From the NCBI GenBank assembly GCA_002682825.1, contig NOKP01000016.1, positions 654,591-718,590 on the forward strand: 64,000 nt of DNA, read 5' to 3'. A program made the position numbers and the translations under genes. The notes under the pieces were generated by a model. It was not told the DNA's origin and made no database searches. It saw only the letters and a list, made by a program, of their open reading frames with translations. Source of the stretch: Neonectria sp. B-13 (lineage: Eukaryota; Ascomycota; Sordariomycetes; Hypocreales; Nectriaceae). Positions 22,625 through 35,307 of this stretch are shown in pieces; position 1 is the stretch's first letter; each line of letters starts with the position of its first letter.

Positions 22625-23995
22625 TCAGTCTTCGCCTTGTACAACACCATTCAACCCCTCATTGGGAAGGTTCTCATCGCGCCGCGTTATCAACTCTCTC
22701 AAACGTCGGCGGTTATTCCTCCAAGTGATGAAGTCTTCCAACTTCTGGTCCTTCACCGAGGGTGTCACTTGATTTCCATCCTTGTCATTCAGATAGTCTG
22801 GTATCTCCCCTTCCACGTCCATTTTCGCTTTGGCCTCAAGCCCATATGAATTACTTGGCCCATCTCCAACGTGCCACGCAAAAGGTATCAAATGTGCCTG
22901 TTCCACATGTGCCTTGAAACTTTGATCGTCATCAAACTCTTGGTGGGGCTTATTCTGGTAACACTTTGCCCACAGACAAGTCGATTCCCAGCCGTGCACC
23001 ACGTATACGTGACGCCGCAGCGTGTCCAAGTTGTGCAATTCAGCCTTGCAATCCTGCCACTCGCATATAAACGCGATAAATGGCGGGTTGAGTTTGCAGT
23101 AGATCTCCCTTGGCTGTGGAGACGGTGCCTTCGGTGGTCGTCCCCGGCGCTTGGGGAATCCGTTCGGTGGGGGCCTCGGCTTGACCTGCCGGGCTTCTCG
23201 CGATGCTGCGGCTGTTGCTTGGACCTTGATCGGATGGCTGCCGTAGGACATTCCTGGTCTCCAGCCCTTGGGTCTCCCTCGAGCACGGATAGGCCCTGCT
23301 AGCATGGCGTTCGAGGTGTCGGCCGTCTGTCTCGTTGGGCTGTGTTTTGGTTCAGATGTGACGGCCGGCTGGCTGGACAGCAATGCCCCGCGTCTCCCTT
23401 GGGACGTCAGATCTGACATAACAAGTCCTTCTACGTCTCTGTGCTCCGTTCCAAAGCCATGAGAGCCTCGATTCCCTGGCGATGAGCTCAACACGACGGC
23501 GATTCTTGAACCACCTCGCGGACTGAACGCGGTGTTCGACGCGCTTGGTTGGACCTTGGTGGGGCTTTGGGCCATCGCTGAAGGCTCGCCGGACAATGCA
23601 TTCGCAAGTCCAACACCGCTTGAAGCATATTTAGGCTGCGTCACGTTTGTTGGGAACGGCATGTGACTTGGTTTGGGGCGCTCGTCGTCATGGCCTACGC
23701 CATTTGGCTGAGGCTCCATCGCTGGAGTCGTGACTTCGCCACGAACGCCGTACAACACAGCTAGAGGAACACAATTTTAGAGAGTTGTAACGAATATTAA
23801 AGAGATCATGAGCGGCGTTTCATCCTTTTGAGGGGACTGACAACCAGATGCCACGATAAAAAGTGGCAAGCATTGTTTTGGGTGAGAATTGGGGTGTTGC
23901 GTCGCAGTAACGTACCAGTCACGTGGTACTAACGACTGAACGCGTTCAGGACCGTGCCACGACAAGCCAATGACGTCGGAGTCAAGAACTTCCAC
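22625..23995 (-). CDS. AT-hook and C2H2 zinc-finger chromatin protein
   Basis: Exons 23995-23845 and 23760-22625 give 428 aa. The N-terminus has VIGLSWHGPERV, seen in a conserved family of fungal nuclear proteins. The middle is low-complexity and carries two AT-hook cores, RGRPKGWRPG (about residue 205) and KRRGRPPKAP (about 245). A C2H2 finger follows, CEWQDCKAELHNLDTLRRHV to the second His (about 270-292), then a second partial Cys/His unit CLWAKC...HVEQAH. These features point to a DNA- or chromatin-binding nuclear protein. The intron donor GTTGTC is weak, but it restores the motif VLYGVRGEV in frame. Its targets are unknown. Confidence 0.8.
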
Positions 23996-24610
23996 TTTCC
24001 TAAGTACCCTTCAAAAATCCGACCTCCCATCAACCATTTGACAAAACTTACAAGCCATTGAGCGCACTTCACAAGACACACCAAACCACAAAGATATTAA
24101 CTCTGTTTCCACAGGCAAAGGATTTCAAAGGCATCAACACTTTGTTGAATCTAGGTAATCATACTCTGTCAAGCCACCGCAGATGCTGATCGCCTTGTCG
24201 TCAACCGCATACGCATCTGAGATATTCGTGGAAGAACTCAACCTTACCCGCGTCGTAATAATACAGAGCCATGTGCTCGGCGCGTAGGAGATGCTCGACG
24301 TTGGGAATAGTGTCAGGAAAGCTGAAGCTGAGCTAGTTCTACCCCATATACAACATCAATCGTAAGGCCTATATGCCTTACAATCAACAGGTGGTTAATG
24401 GAGTTTCGCGTTAAGGATCCCGAATATACATCATAACACAATTTAACAAACGAAGAGAGCTACCTCAGGAAGTAATCATTCAATAACACAGCCATTCAAT
24501 CATACAAACTACTTCAGCGTCACTCATCAATCTAGGCCGTCCGTATGCAACCCCCAAGCCTGGACCAAAACCGCAACCCCAAAACAAAAAAAATAAACCA
24601 TTATCCACTT
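23996..24610. other. Intergenic region between C2H2 and C2-domain genes
   Basis: This contains the C2H2 gene promoter and the 3' end region of the C2-domain gene. An adenine-rich run lies near 24580-24600 close to that gene's stop. No gene is supported. Confidence 0.45.
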
Positions 24611-27600
24611 TTATGCCTCAGTCTCGACATCGGGCTTCCGTCCATCCAGTGCTCCAAGATTCTTTACCTTGCGCATCGCAAACTTGGCCTCGTCCTTGGC
24701 GAACTGCGCATTGCGTAGAGGGCGCCACTGCATCAAGCCTCGATGCTTCCGGTGGAGGTCCCGGCTGCGTTCTCGGTAATCCTTGAACTTCTTAATCGGA
24801 TTCTTGCTGCTGGTACTGGCATTGCTGTCCTGCGACCCGCTGGTAGTGCCAGTTCCAACACTATCCACCGATTGCCGACCATCCTCAGAAGGGACAGATG
24901 GATCCGTTTCCGCATCTTGAATTCCAAGATCTGGGTCGTCGTCATCTTCATCGAAATCGTCGTAATCCTCGCTATCCTCTGCAACACCCTCCTGCCTGGC
25001 CATCAAAGCGGAAGGATCTTTTCCAAACGCTCCGCTCCAGTCAGCACCATCCTTAGCTAACCATCTGGCCTTCTCCTTCTCATCCGCCTGGGCGAGAATA
25101 TCACGACCTTGAGTCAATGACTCATCGTGGAGTTTCTGGATCACGGCAGGGACTTCCGCTTGAACCTCCTGCTTGCGCACTCCCTCGGCGTAGCAAGCTT
25201 CCCATGCCTCGATAGTCTCGCGCGTGTCATTGGAGCTCACAAACTTGATGTGGTCTGAATCAGTTCCTGCGGAGAACTTGCCCCGGAACCGAACCCGGCC
25301 GACCTCCTCAATGTCCATGTCAGGGATGGAGTGGAAATTCTCCTCCGTGATGTAGTTCTGTGATAGTCGCAGCGAGTTGTTGCACTTCCAGACCGGAATA
25401 TCGAAGTCCTTCTCTTCTCCATCGGCCAACTCCAGCAGCCAAATGGCTGCAAAGGCATCGGGACTTCGCTTGCCAGATGGGTAGAACTCAAAAAAGATGG
25501 GAGAACTATAGCGGTGGCGGACAGGGAGACGGAGGTGATGTTGCTGCTCCTGCAGCTCACTATTGCCCTCACTGTTGTTCAGATTGAATCTGATTCCATT
25601 ACCCTCGCGAACAGAATCATTCTTCTTGATGTTGGCAGAAGATCCACCAGTTCTTAGTCGAAGTCTGACCTTCTCTAACGGTACATAATTCGTGGTAGTG
25701 ATGGCATCGAGAAGGAACTCAAAGGTTCCAATATCCCAGCCGAGCTGGGGAGGAGGGAGCCGAAGCTCCACGGATCGGAAGAGTAGCGAGATACGAATTC
25801 GTCCGAAGCCAATACCTCCATCCAAGGGGTGCCATCGAGTAGACTCGCTGCTTGTTTGCAGGATATCTCCGAGTCTGAGTGGCACGACGCCGATGATGGG
25901 ATCGTGTTGTCGATTTCGCGAATCTCGGACTGCGACAGTGACGATACAAGACCGCCAGTCTCGGACGAACCTTTCAGTTCCGGCATTGAAGATGGGCTGA
26001 GAGGATACAACCTTGGTTCGAGTCTTGTAAACCAACTCATCATTAACCAAAATGGTGCAATAAGAGCTTGGCAGCGCCTTGCTCTGTTCCTCCTTTACCG
26101 GGCCTGCCTCAGGTCGAGCAGGCTCGTACTCTTTGCCCTTCCTCTTGCCTTCCGAGCCCTTGATGTTAGCCAGTTCAAGGCCGACAATCTGGTGAACGAC
26201 AACACTGAGGATTCCAGAAGGCCACAATGGGTCCGGAGGAGTGTGGATGACAGAATCTTCTTCCTTCGTATCGATGGCGCCTTTCTCTTCTTGGAGTTCG
26301 GGCTGGCCGCTGAGTTCCTTCGGTAGGCTGAGATCTCTGCCGTCGGTGCGCAGGGCCTTGCGGAATTGGGTCTTGCCAAAGAAGCCCACCTCCCAGTGTA
26401 GCTCGCCCGGCATCTCACTTTCTGCCTTGACACCCTTGAGCTTTGAGACCTGGGGGAACATCTTTCCGGGGTGTTGGATGAGCTTTTGAATGCTGAGTTC
26501 GACCTTGCCAACAACGTCGTCGGCAGAAGAGCGATCGCTATCCCAAAGTTCGACGGAGAGTTGCTCATCGGCCTTGATGAGGTCAGCGGTTACAAGAAGG
26601 CCAGCGCTCTCCTCAAAAATGGGGTTAAGGTCGTCTTGGATAACTCTGGTGCAGAACTGAGGCTTGGAGAACTTGCTCCAGCTGAGGGTGATATAAGGGT
26701 CCGAGCCACCGCCCTTGCTGCCACGCTGGTCCTGCTTGCTGAGACCAACAGCCTTGTGAATTCGAACGAACAAGACACCTAGAGCTAGCGTTTCCTTTTT
26801 GATGTCATCGCCTTGGAGCATCTTGCTCAGGTCGAGTGTCATGCTCTTGGGGGCGACGTACATGGACGCCGCAGCGCCAATAGCCCAATTGACAAAATTG
26901 GAGATAAGAGGAAGGTTGAGAATATTGACCCCTTTTTCAATCATGGGTGTACATCCAGCTTGAACCTTAGGCAGTCCCATTAGGGTGAATGTCATGGTCT
27001 TCAGGAATGGCGGGTCAGGAGTCAGCTGAACACGAATCCGAGCAGTAGCAACAAGGCCGATCAGCTCGACCCAAATGGGCAAGGGGACACCAAATAGTCC
27101 CTTGATGCCCAGATAGAACACAAGCTGCATACCCATGTTGCGTGCCTTTGAGGCAATGTCTTCGCCGGAGGGCTTGGCGTGGTAGGCGATCGAGACTTCA
27201 AGGTTGTAGAAGGAGCCTGCCTGTTCGTTCGCAGCCAACTCATCGGGATCTGTATTCTTCTGGTTTTCCTTGTGCAGTTCGTCCTTAATGTCCTTGACGT
27301 GGGAGTCGGGCAGGGCACGCATGTTGAGAATGCGGATGGGATTGTTACCCTGCGAGATGTCTGCCACACGGACATTGTCGATAACGCCGGGGACGGAGGC
27401 TGCCATGACATCTTCGAGTCTATGTTCTGTAAGTAAAATTGTAGATCCCGGCAATAACAATATCAACTTACGTGTCGGCAATACCAGCGAACATCTCCGG
27501 GTTGATGAGCCCCCAAACAATACCCAGCATCGTGTTCATCCACTCAACCGACTCGGGAATCAAATTCGTGGTGGCCGTCTCACCACGCTCCTGCTCACTC

Positions 27601-28364
27601 GCCCACTCCATGTCTCTGCCCTGGCGGATCACATCCTTGACCCAGAGAAAAACTCCGGCAGCAACGCAGAAACCCAATGGAATGAGTCCGAGCAACCGAC
27701 CGCCGAGCATCTTCCCAATAAAAACGATGGCGAAAAAGATGCCCGTGCAGAGCACATTGGCGCGCGTTTCGAGGATGTCAAACATGGGCTCGTAGCTGAC
27801 CGACGGCGTCTTGTAAAAGAGGACTGATGTCTTTTCGCTTCGGATAGGAACATCAGACGTAGAACCCTCCTGGACGGGGTCTGGTGGTGCTGTAATATCT
27901 TGGGCATGGCGGTATTCTTCGCCAGACATTTTCGAAGAGGTTGAAATCGTGGCGTGTTTTCCCAGGTTTTCATTTGGAATGGACAACTAAACAATGTCAG
28001 CTCAATGACTTCTCGACGTCCGGGACCTGGACAGTTCTCTTGCAGGGCGTACCTTGGGATTATCCACAGCCTCTGCGAAGTCGATGTCGGCATCTTGAAT
28101 TGCCACATCCTTGCCGGTGACGGGATCCCGCACGGTGCGTTGGTCTTTCGCCTTGGGGTTGGGGGCGTTTGTATGTGCCTTGGCTTCCCCGGACCCAGGA
28201 CCGGCCTTGTTCTGCTTCAGCTCGGCATCAATGGCGGCATCACGTTCCTTCTTGTCGCGGTCCAGCTGCTGAACAAACTGCTGGATGTTGGGGACACGAT
28301 TCTGCCCGCTGTAGTGGTGACCCGCGGGCGCGGACGGCTCCTCCAAGTTCACGGTGTTGGGCAT
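24611..28364 (-). CDS. Tricalbin-like SMP and C2 domain protein
   Basis: Predicted ER-plasma membrane contact-site lipid-transfer protein of the extended synaptotagmin/tricalbin type. Exons 28364-28053, 27986-27472 and 27419-24611 give 1211 aa. Order: acidic N-terminal region; a hydrophobic hairpin around residues 175-225 (VLCTGIFFAIVFIGKMLGG and LIPLGFCVAAGVFLWV); an SMP domain starting near WMNTMLGIVWGLINPEMF; a first C2 domain (LFVRIHKAVGL...GSDPYITLSW, with Asp ligands DSDRSSADD); a second C2 (SVVVHQIVGLEL...YCTILVNDEL); and a fungal C-terminal part with an acidic stretch. The third exon is a single 2.8-kb frame. SMP domains carry lipids between bilayers and C2 domains bind membranes in response to calcium. 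Likely housekeeping. Confidence 0.9.
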
Positions 28365-29279
28365 GTTTGCGAGGTGTAACCTGGAGATCAGTCTGCCTCG
28401 AAACTCAGCATCGGGTGGATTTCAGAAAGGCGGAGGGCGTGAGAGGGGAAGAAGGGAGAGAAAAGAAGGAGGAGAAATATAACGGCTGGAATGGTTTGAC
28501 AGCAAGCTCGAGCCTGAGGATCGCTGCCAACAACCAAGCATGCAAGCATCAAGAACCAAGCTGAAATATCGATGACGTCGATATCCAGTGCTATCAGCCA
28601 AGCACCCGGATTGAGCTGCAGCTTTGAATGCGCACTAAACCCTGAAGAGGAAGAGATCCTCAGTAGTCAGCTTAGGGACCGCCATGGTGCTGAGCTGCAG
28701 CGGGGTGAAGCTTCTATCGCTAGGTACCTCAAGCCCTCGTTAGAGCCCCATCCTAGTGGTGACGCCCACTGACGTTTAGGTAACCCCCGCCATTTTCGTG
28801 TCAGATATGACGATGATGTCAACGAGTACGCCTCAAAGGGCGGACACAATTAGATAAGTTGACTGTGGAAAACACAAGAGGATTTGGCGAGAATTCGGTT
28901 GAAACGCTTAGGATGAAAGACGAAAGGATCACGGTGACATTGCACAGGATTCACTGAAACCTGTTCCCGATGTGGTGATCCCAGTGATTGATTGCGACGG
29001 TTGGGAGATCATCCCCGTGTTTGTAGAGCTCTGCGTAAATGGCTTGCTATTCGGCCCACCCCCAATGTACATCACGCCAAGATCGGTGCAACTGCCAGCT
29101 GAACATGGAATCCAATCCATCCCGAAGATGATTCACATCCAATCCTTCCACATCCATCCACTGAGTAGACATCATACTAGCACGAGGCTGGGCTCAACCT
29201 ACCACCACTCCACCAAACTACATTGCTTGACTACCAACCGTCAATGCAAAAAGTTTGGCTGCACCAACTCGTGCAACTT
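28365..29279. other. Intergenic region between C2-domain and GFA genes
   Basis: This contains the promoter of the tricalbin-like gene and the 3' region of the GFA-domain gene. Open frames up to 150 codons on the plus strand (around 28972-29424) are antisense to GFA exons or lack domains. No further gene is supported. Confidence 0.45.
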
Positions 29280-29891
29280 TCACGAACTGGGCGAAACGGT
29301 TTCTCCCGTCTCCACATCGACCTGCTTTCCAGACAGGTCGACGGCAGGTTCTAGCTTATGCGCCCCATCGAACTGCTCGTACTTTACTGAATCCAGGTCG
29401 ACGTCGTTGAACTGCCGCACCTAGTTGGTTATCACTTCGTCAGTCATCGAGGTATCCCAGTATCCCAGTATCCCACTTGCCAACCCAAGTGCCATATCAC
29501 CCTACTTACACTAATTCCATAATTCTTGGGGTCTTCGTGATTAAAGTCAATGCCAATGCTCACGCCGCACTTGGGGCAGAACATGTGGTCGCGGGTTTTG
29601 GTGTTGAACTGGTAGCGCCCCACGCGTGTTTCGGAGTCGTGGTGCCATTTGACTTGCTCGTACGATGGATCTGGAATACCTATGAGCAAAGCGAAAACTT
29701 GCAGCGCAACAGCAAATGGGTTGAAACCACGAACAAACTAAAAGATAGCCCGCGCGACGGCAGATGGAGCAGTTGCATTGGTTGACAACGTGCTCAGGGA
29801 ACGGCGGTGAGAGCGTGACGGAGAGGCTGATGAAGCCGCAGTGACAGCCTGCCTCGTATGTCTCTGAAGGCTTAGTCTCAGAGGTGGCCAT
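29280..29891 (-). CDS. GFA / CENP-V family zinc-binding protein
   Basis: Small protein of the glutathione-dependent formaldehyde-activating enzyme (GFA)/CENP-V/DUF636 fold. Exons 29891-29735, 29670-29510 and 29420-29280 give 152 aa, the usual size. Zinc ligands seen: AGCHCGFISLS near residue 17, QCNCSICRRAGY near 43-52, and MFCPKCGVSIG near 92. Splicing of the first intron (donor GTTCGT) gives YLLVYPSYEQVKW, as expected for the family. Despite the family name, most fungal members have no proven formaldehyde role. The second intron holds a short triplication of AGTATCCC (about 29457-29475). Confidence 0.9.
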
Positions 29892-32073
29892 CTTAAGCAA
29901 TTGAGATGAATGAGCAAAGTCTGTATGGAGAGGTTTGAAAAGTAACGATATTGGAAATGTGAGAACCTCTCTCAAGTGTCAGAGGTAAAATCGCTGCTTA
30001 TTATACCCATGGATACTCAGGCGAGATAAAACACCAGCTCCCATTCTGGGACTCCGAAACTCCGCCCCCGGAAACTCCAGAATCGGCAATCGATTGGGCA
30101 CTTTTGCGACACTAAACCCGCAACCACCTAGCAAGACGGAAAGATTGCACTCCACCCAGTCTATTCATAGACACATTCAAGGTTATCACTCCTCGAACTC
30201 TTCGGCTGCGTGGTTATCCCCCGCTTACCGGGGTGAACAGCATGGAATATTATCGCTAACCCCCGCAACCTGAAATCACTGCGCCACAATGATTCATTAA
30301 ACGCTTTGTTCACAGAATGTGACAGAGAATCTCGCAGACTAATGAACCCGAAAAGGCTACAGCCTGATGACGTAAGACCGTACAGGAGAGCTACTCTGTA
30401 GAGGCTAGAATTGCAGTGCTGAACAGGCTTGGCAAGTTCCCGGCAAAGCAGAATGAGTTTTCTCAACCATGATTGGATGCCTTGGTGTTGCCCGAGGAAG
30501 GCAAGTACATGTAAAATGCTTTTTATATAAATGATCCTCCAATACTAGAATCCATCTTGCGAAGTGGTACCTGCATCCATGATGGCGCTCGCCCGTCTGC
30601 TTAGTGCACTAGGTTTCGTCTTCCTCTTTTGAAATGACCAGGCAGGCTGTTGGATTGACTTGAATCTGACTTGACAAAACTGTGACGACGGTAAGTAACT
30701 GCCGGACTACCGGTTGGGACCGCCGTTTCACTCATAGGGTCAGGAAGCGAACGGGCGTGTCAATTTCTCTCCGGGCTCGCGTTTGAAAAGCCCTAACTAC
30801 ATCAGACTGCGGAGTTGAAAGAAACCTGGCCCAGCTCTCAAGCCCCTATGTGCATCTCGCGTGACCGAAGTTCAAACTCAGCTTTGTCTTCCACCAATCT
30901 TCGCTCAACCCCGATGCAGTAGTACAACACGACTGTCTCTAAACACATGGAGAAGATTGCAACTTTAACCATTGGTACTGCAAGTGGGATGCTGAGAGAT
31001 ACATGGGACCAAGTCGGGTTTACTACGAGTGTTAAACCGACTTTCCCGTTGCCGTTCACGACCTGCGGGACGCAACTATCGTGGATTCTCACCTATTAGA
31101 AGGACTTAGATGCTAAGGAGGGCCTTGACGACAGCTTTTAGGGATCGCATCCCAAGCACAATACTTTTTATACCTCTCGCAAACCAAAGCCTTCCGCCAA
31201 GCGTATGAGAGGACGGATGAAGAGAACCCGCACCGTTTTCCTCTATCCCTTCTAATTATCTAACCGTGGATGCTATAAGGCTTCAGCAAACCGCCAACTG
31301 ACCTCTTCAATCAGAAGAGAAATACACTGAATACTAATAGGGAGTAGTCCATACCCCAAGTGAGGTGAGGTTGAAAGGATCGCGGATTTGCACCGGCAAG
31401 AAAACACAAAGGCAGAAAGACAGGTCAGCTGTATATACTAAAAGCTCATAGCTTCTATTCACCTATCAATGCCGTCACGCTCTTGGGGTGAAGCGTTGGA
31501 ACCTAGCAGACACGGACAAGATATTTCGTCCGCTCACTTAGCTAACAACGCCTTCAGAAGGGTAATTGGGCAAACTTTTGCTATTAATTCATTTTCAATG
31601 ACTTAATAACTGAGTTTGGTTTAACGAAGATGAGGAGTAATGCCAGTCAGTCAGCCATCGTGCACCAACGTTGATACAGCGCGCTGCGGTGCGTAGAACT
31701 AGCTACGTAATACGCACATGTGGCTTGGAGAGAACCACCCTTGCCGCCAATGGGCGCGCTTGCTCATCCCGAATGATGTAGTTCTAGCTCGGCGATCCGC
31801 ACTTGGCTTGTGATATCCGTACTTCCGCATCCTGCAGTTGTTCTCCTCCCTCCACCCGTGGGTACACATGCGTCTGCAGTCAATAGGGGAAAAGATACTG
31901 CCGGTAAACTCGGCTTGTGCGAACATGACATTCATGCTGACAAATTTGCTGCCATGATCATGATTTGCTTCCTTACAAATTTCGCAGGCTAAGAGAGCAG
32001 ATCAGCAGAAACTAAATATACAGCTGCAGTTCCCGTGAACCGTCATTCAACGTCCAGCACATTAGCCTCGACC
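29892..32073. other. Gene-poor intergenic region
   Basis: About 2.2 kb without a supported gene. Short frames of 60-100 codons on both strands lack recognisable domains, start context or splice partners. The last few hundred bases should hold the promoter of the NmrA-like gene. Confidence 0.5.
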
Positions 32074-33239
32074 ATGACAACAATCCATCAAGCTCGCACC
32101 GTCGTCGTTCTAGGAGCGACGGGAAACCAGGGACGAGGCGTTGTTCACGCTCTTCTTCACAAGACTTCCCCAGCCTTCCACGTCCGTGCCATCACACGAG
32201 ACGTTAAGGGTTCAGCGGCCCAGCGACTTCTCAAAGACTTCGAGTCAAGCGGGAGACTCAGTGTTGTCGGCGCTAATATTTACGATATTGACAGTCTTCG
32301 CGTGGCATTCAAGAATGCGTATGGAGTCTTTGCTGTAACCCAGAATCGACTCCCGGGTCAGACCATCGACACTGAGGACGAGATGCGCCATGAGCTGACT
32401 GCTGGTGGCAATATTGTCGACGCCGCGGAATTTTGCAAAGTCGAACACTTTGTTATGAGCAGCCTCCCGGACCTTGCACTAGCAAGTGATGGAGTTTTCA
32501 CAAAGGTTTACCATTTCGACTACAAACACAAGATTGAGCAGCTCGCCCGAAAGCGATTGCCTGCTGTCACAGCTTTGATTCCAGGTTGGTAGGCATGCTT
32601 TGGCCGCCAAGCATATGTCTAACTCTGATATGCAGGTCTTTTCTACTCCAATATGATGTGGTCCCAATATTGTCGGACAGATGGTCAGTATTTTTCAGGT
32701 TCGGCAATGCCCTCGCTTATGTTCGTGCACAGAAAATGGATCCGTCCGCTTCTGTGCACCCGTTTCTGGTGACACACTCGCCGACTGGGTTGATCCAGGC
32801 CATGATATCGGTGTTTTTGCAGGTGGTGAGTCTCGTCTCTGTCAGCAGATGGTTGCGGGGCGAAAGCTGAACACGAATAATACCAGAGGTTTTCGCGGCA
32901 GGCCCTGAGAAAACAGGATCAAAGACATATCCTGTCGTCGGCCCCAAAATGCGGTTCTCGGAGTTTTCGGAAATATTTTCGAAGGTGACATCTCGATCTT
33001 CCAGTTTTGAGTCGACAACCATCGAAGAATGGGGAGCTACCGTGGCAGCGACCGTCGGGATAGGCTACGAGGAAGACATTAAGCAGATGATGCAGTGGAT
33101 TTCTGTGGCTCCGAGTGACATGATTTGCTACGGAACGATGGATCCTGCAAATGACACATCCTGGAAGGACCTTGGCGTGCGAGCAAGCACATTCGAGGAA
33201 TGGTTGGCAAGATCGAATTGGCAAGGCCCAGAATGTTGA
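32074..33239 (+). CDS. NmrA-like NAD(P)-binding protein
   Basis: Atypical short-chain dehydrogenase of the NmrA-like/HSCARG group. Exons 32074-32584, 32636-32683, 32733-32825 and 32887-33239 give 334 aa, typical for the family. The Rossmann motif is VVVLGATGNQGRGVVHALL (GxxGxxG) near residue 12. FVMSSLPD stands where classical SDRs have the catalytic Tyr, and GLFYSNMMW, RFCAPV and DIGVFAGEVFAAGPEK are typical of fungal members. Such proteins bind NAD(P) and act as redox sensors or reductases; Aspergillus NmrA represses the GATA factor AreA. Whether this copy regulates anything is unknown. The start ATG is the first in frame. Confidence 0.88.
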
Positions 33240-33541
33240 TATCAGAGAGACAGGGTTTCAGATGGGCCTTATCTCCGCAAGAATCAAAGTTGCTACCAAA
33301 AGTTGTATGTGGTTCATTCTGCTCTCTAGAGAGCTGGAAGACATATCAGTAGACTTAAATAAAGCAGAATGCGATCGCAGTCACATCAGAACAGCCTTAC
33401 AAGCTGCATGGATAGGTTATTAGTAAGACGTTGACGTTTAGTGAAGGTGGTAGTCACAATTGATAAGGAGACAGTCCAGGCAGCAGAAGTATACTACCGC
33501 TACTGGTCTTAAAGAGTATTCAACGAGTTGAGTCAGACATT
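33240..33541. other. Intergenic 3' region
   Basis: This lies between the ends of two convergent genes, the NmrA-like gene and the CHHC-module pseudogene. Nothing further is seen. Confidence 0.45.
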
Positions 33542-35307
33542 CTAGATGACTAGAGCTCCTAAATAGAACGCAATAACCAGAGCAATATACTTCGACGACA
33601 GTGACTTGCTTGCACTGCTACTGACTACAACCAGAGGTGATGTTGGTTCGCTGATTGGCGTCGTCATTGTGACCATTGTCGAAGCAATTTGAGGAGTAGC
33701 TGTGGGTTCGGGAACGCCTTCAGGGCATTGCCAGTGGTCCTCATGTGCAACACACACTTCAGTAGTCTCAGTGTTCTCCGCATCCTCACGTAGCTTCTTC
33801 GCCTGGGGCATACAGCGGCTCTTCGACGCCTTCTGGGCAGTGCCAATGATTTTCGTGTGCAACACACTCTCCAGAGCTCTCGGCAGCTTCATTACTCTCA
33901 TCCTCAGTACTCTCATCCTCACTGGGCTCTTCACCTGGGGTATAGGGAGGCTCCTGAACCCCATCTGGACACTGCCAATGATGTCCATGTGCAACACACT
34001 CTCCGGAATCCTCAGTCCTTCCGTCTTCGGTGGGACCTTCACCTGGGGAATAAGACGGCTCTTCAATGCCCTCGAACAATGCCAATGGTCACCGTGGGCA
34101 ACGCACTCTGCAAAATCTTCAGATTTGACAGGCTTTTCCTCCGGGGCGTAGGGTGGTTCCTCGATACCCTCGGAGCAGTGTCAATGGTCTCCATGAGCAA
34201 CACACTCGCCAGTGTTAGTACTGTCTTTGGTATTCTCGGTATTTCGTTGTCACTAAGCTCGCCGCCAGGATAGTAAGATGGCTCTTCAACACCAGCAGGG
34301 CAGTGCCAGTGATCACCGTGAGGAGAGCAAGTTCCTTCAGATACCGTGGTCTCTTCCGTCTCATCAGGATCCTCGGGGCCTTCTGTTGATGGTGGTGTAG
34401 TTGGCTCAGGTCCTCCTGAAGGGAAGTTCCAATGATCACCATGGGGAGAACAGGTTCTTGCAACTGTTGTTGTCTCCTCAGTCTCCCGAGTTGGAGGTGT
34501 GGTTGGCTGGGGCACCCCGAGGGACAATGCCAATAATCTCCATGAGTAGAACATGTTCCCACACCGTTTGTCCCCCCCGTGGTCTCGTCTTCCGTTGCCA
34601 TTGTGCTGGACTCCTCGGGATCCTCGGTAGGCGGGGGCGTTATCGGCACAAGCACGCCGGAAGGGCAATGCCAGTGATCCCTGTGAGGAGAGCAGGCCGT
34701 TGTCTCTTCGGAAATCACATTGCCTGTTGTACTTGGATATGGCTCGCAATGCCCTTTTCGGGAGTCAGTCAGAATTATTAAACAAAACCATGATCAGGTA
34801 TCTTACAATGGTCAACATACAGGCTACAGATAGGCCCAGTGGGAGATGGGGGCACCTGACTGGTTGATGGGGTACTCAGTTGTAACCGATGAAATGATTC
34901 TGTACCCCTCTACTTCCAAGACATCCGACCGGATGAAGCCATAAGCAGTCAGCCTTGGTGTGCCAGGCTGTAGTAAATTGTGGTATAGACGGGGATGGCT
35001 GAACCGGTCCAGGTGTGACGCTGAGTGTAGTACTTTTCATTGATAGAGCTGTACAAACTCTGGAAGTCAGAAACAGTGGCGTCTACCCCCCAGCGTGTAC
35101 TGGTGATATCACTGTAAAGCCATGGTTGAGCTGGTCAGAAACAGAATCATAATGATATCCTTCGAAAAGTAAAGTTGACACTTACGAACAGGCCAATGTT
35201 GGGGACGCCGCTTCCGTCGTCACGGCCCGAGGGACAGCCATAGCAACGGCCATGGCAGAGACAGACTGGCCTATAATGGTGCACAGGACCCAAGGCTTGG
35301 AATACAT
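33542..35307 (-). pseudogene. Decayed gene for GPI-anchored protein with tandem C-x2-H-x2-H-W-x-C modules
   Basis: The first exon (35307-35186) encodes a signal peptide (MYSKPWVLCTIIGQSVSAMA). The second starts at 35111 with ITSTRWGVDATVSDFQSLYS and TWTGSAIPVYTTIYYSL, an N-terminal domain found in some fungal surface proteins. About ten modules of 35-50 residues follow, with consensus C-[VS]-x-H-x-D-H-W-x-C-P-x-G-V-x-E-P and acidic, Pro/Thr-rich linkers; the last ends in a Ser-rich segment and hydrophobic tail (KYIALVIAFYLGALVI) fitting a GPI signal. The coding sequence changes frame at least six times (after YYSL, at INQSG/VPPS, at a GGGG run near 34520, near 34245, near 34080 and near 33785). 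One module has TGA in place of the conserved TGG Trp (near 34180). Introns cannot explain these breaks. It is either a dead gene or a region with many sequence errors; function unknown, metal binding inferred from spaced Cys/His. Confidence 0.75.

Noticed and set aside
32035..32073. Upstream extension of the NmrA-like protein
   Set aside because: The extension would start at GTG; the first ATG at 32074 directly precedes the conserved Rossmann motif.
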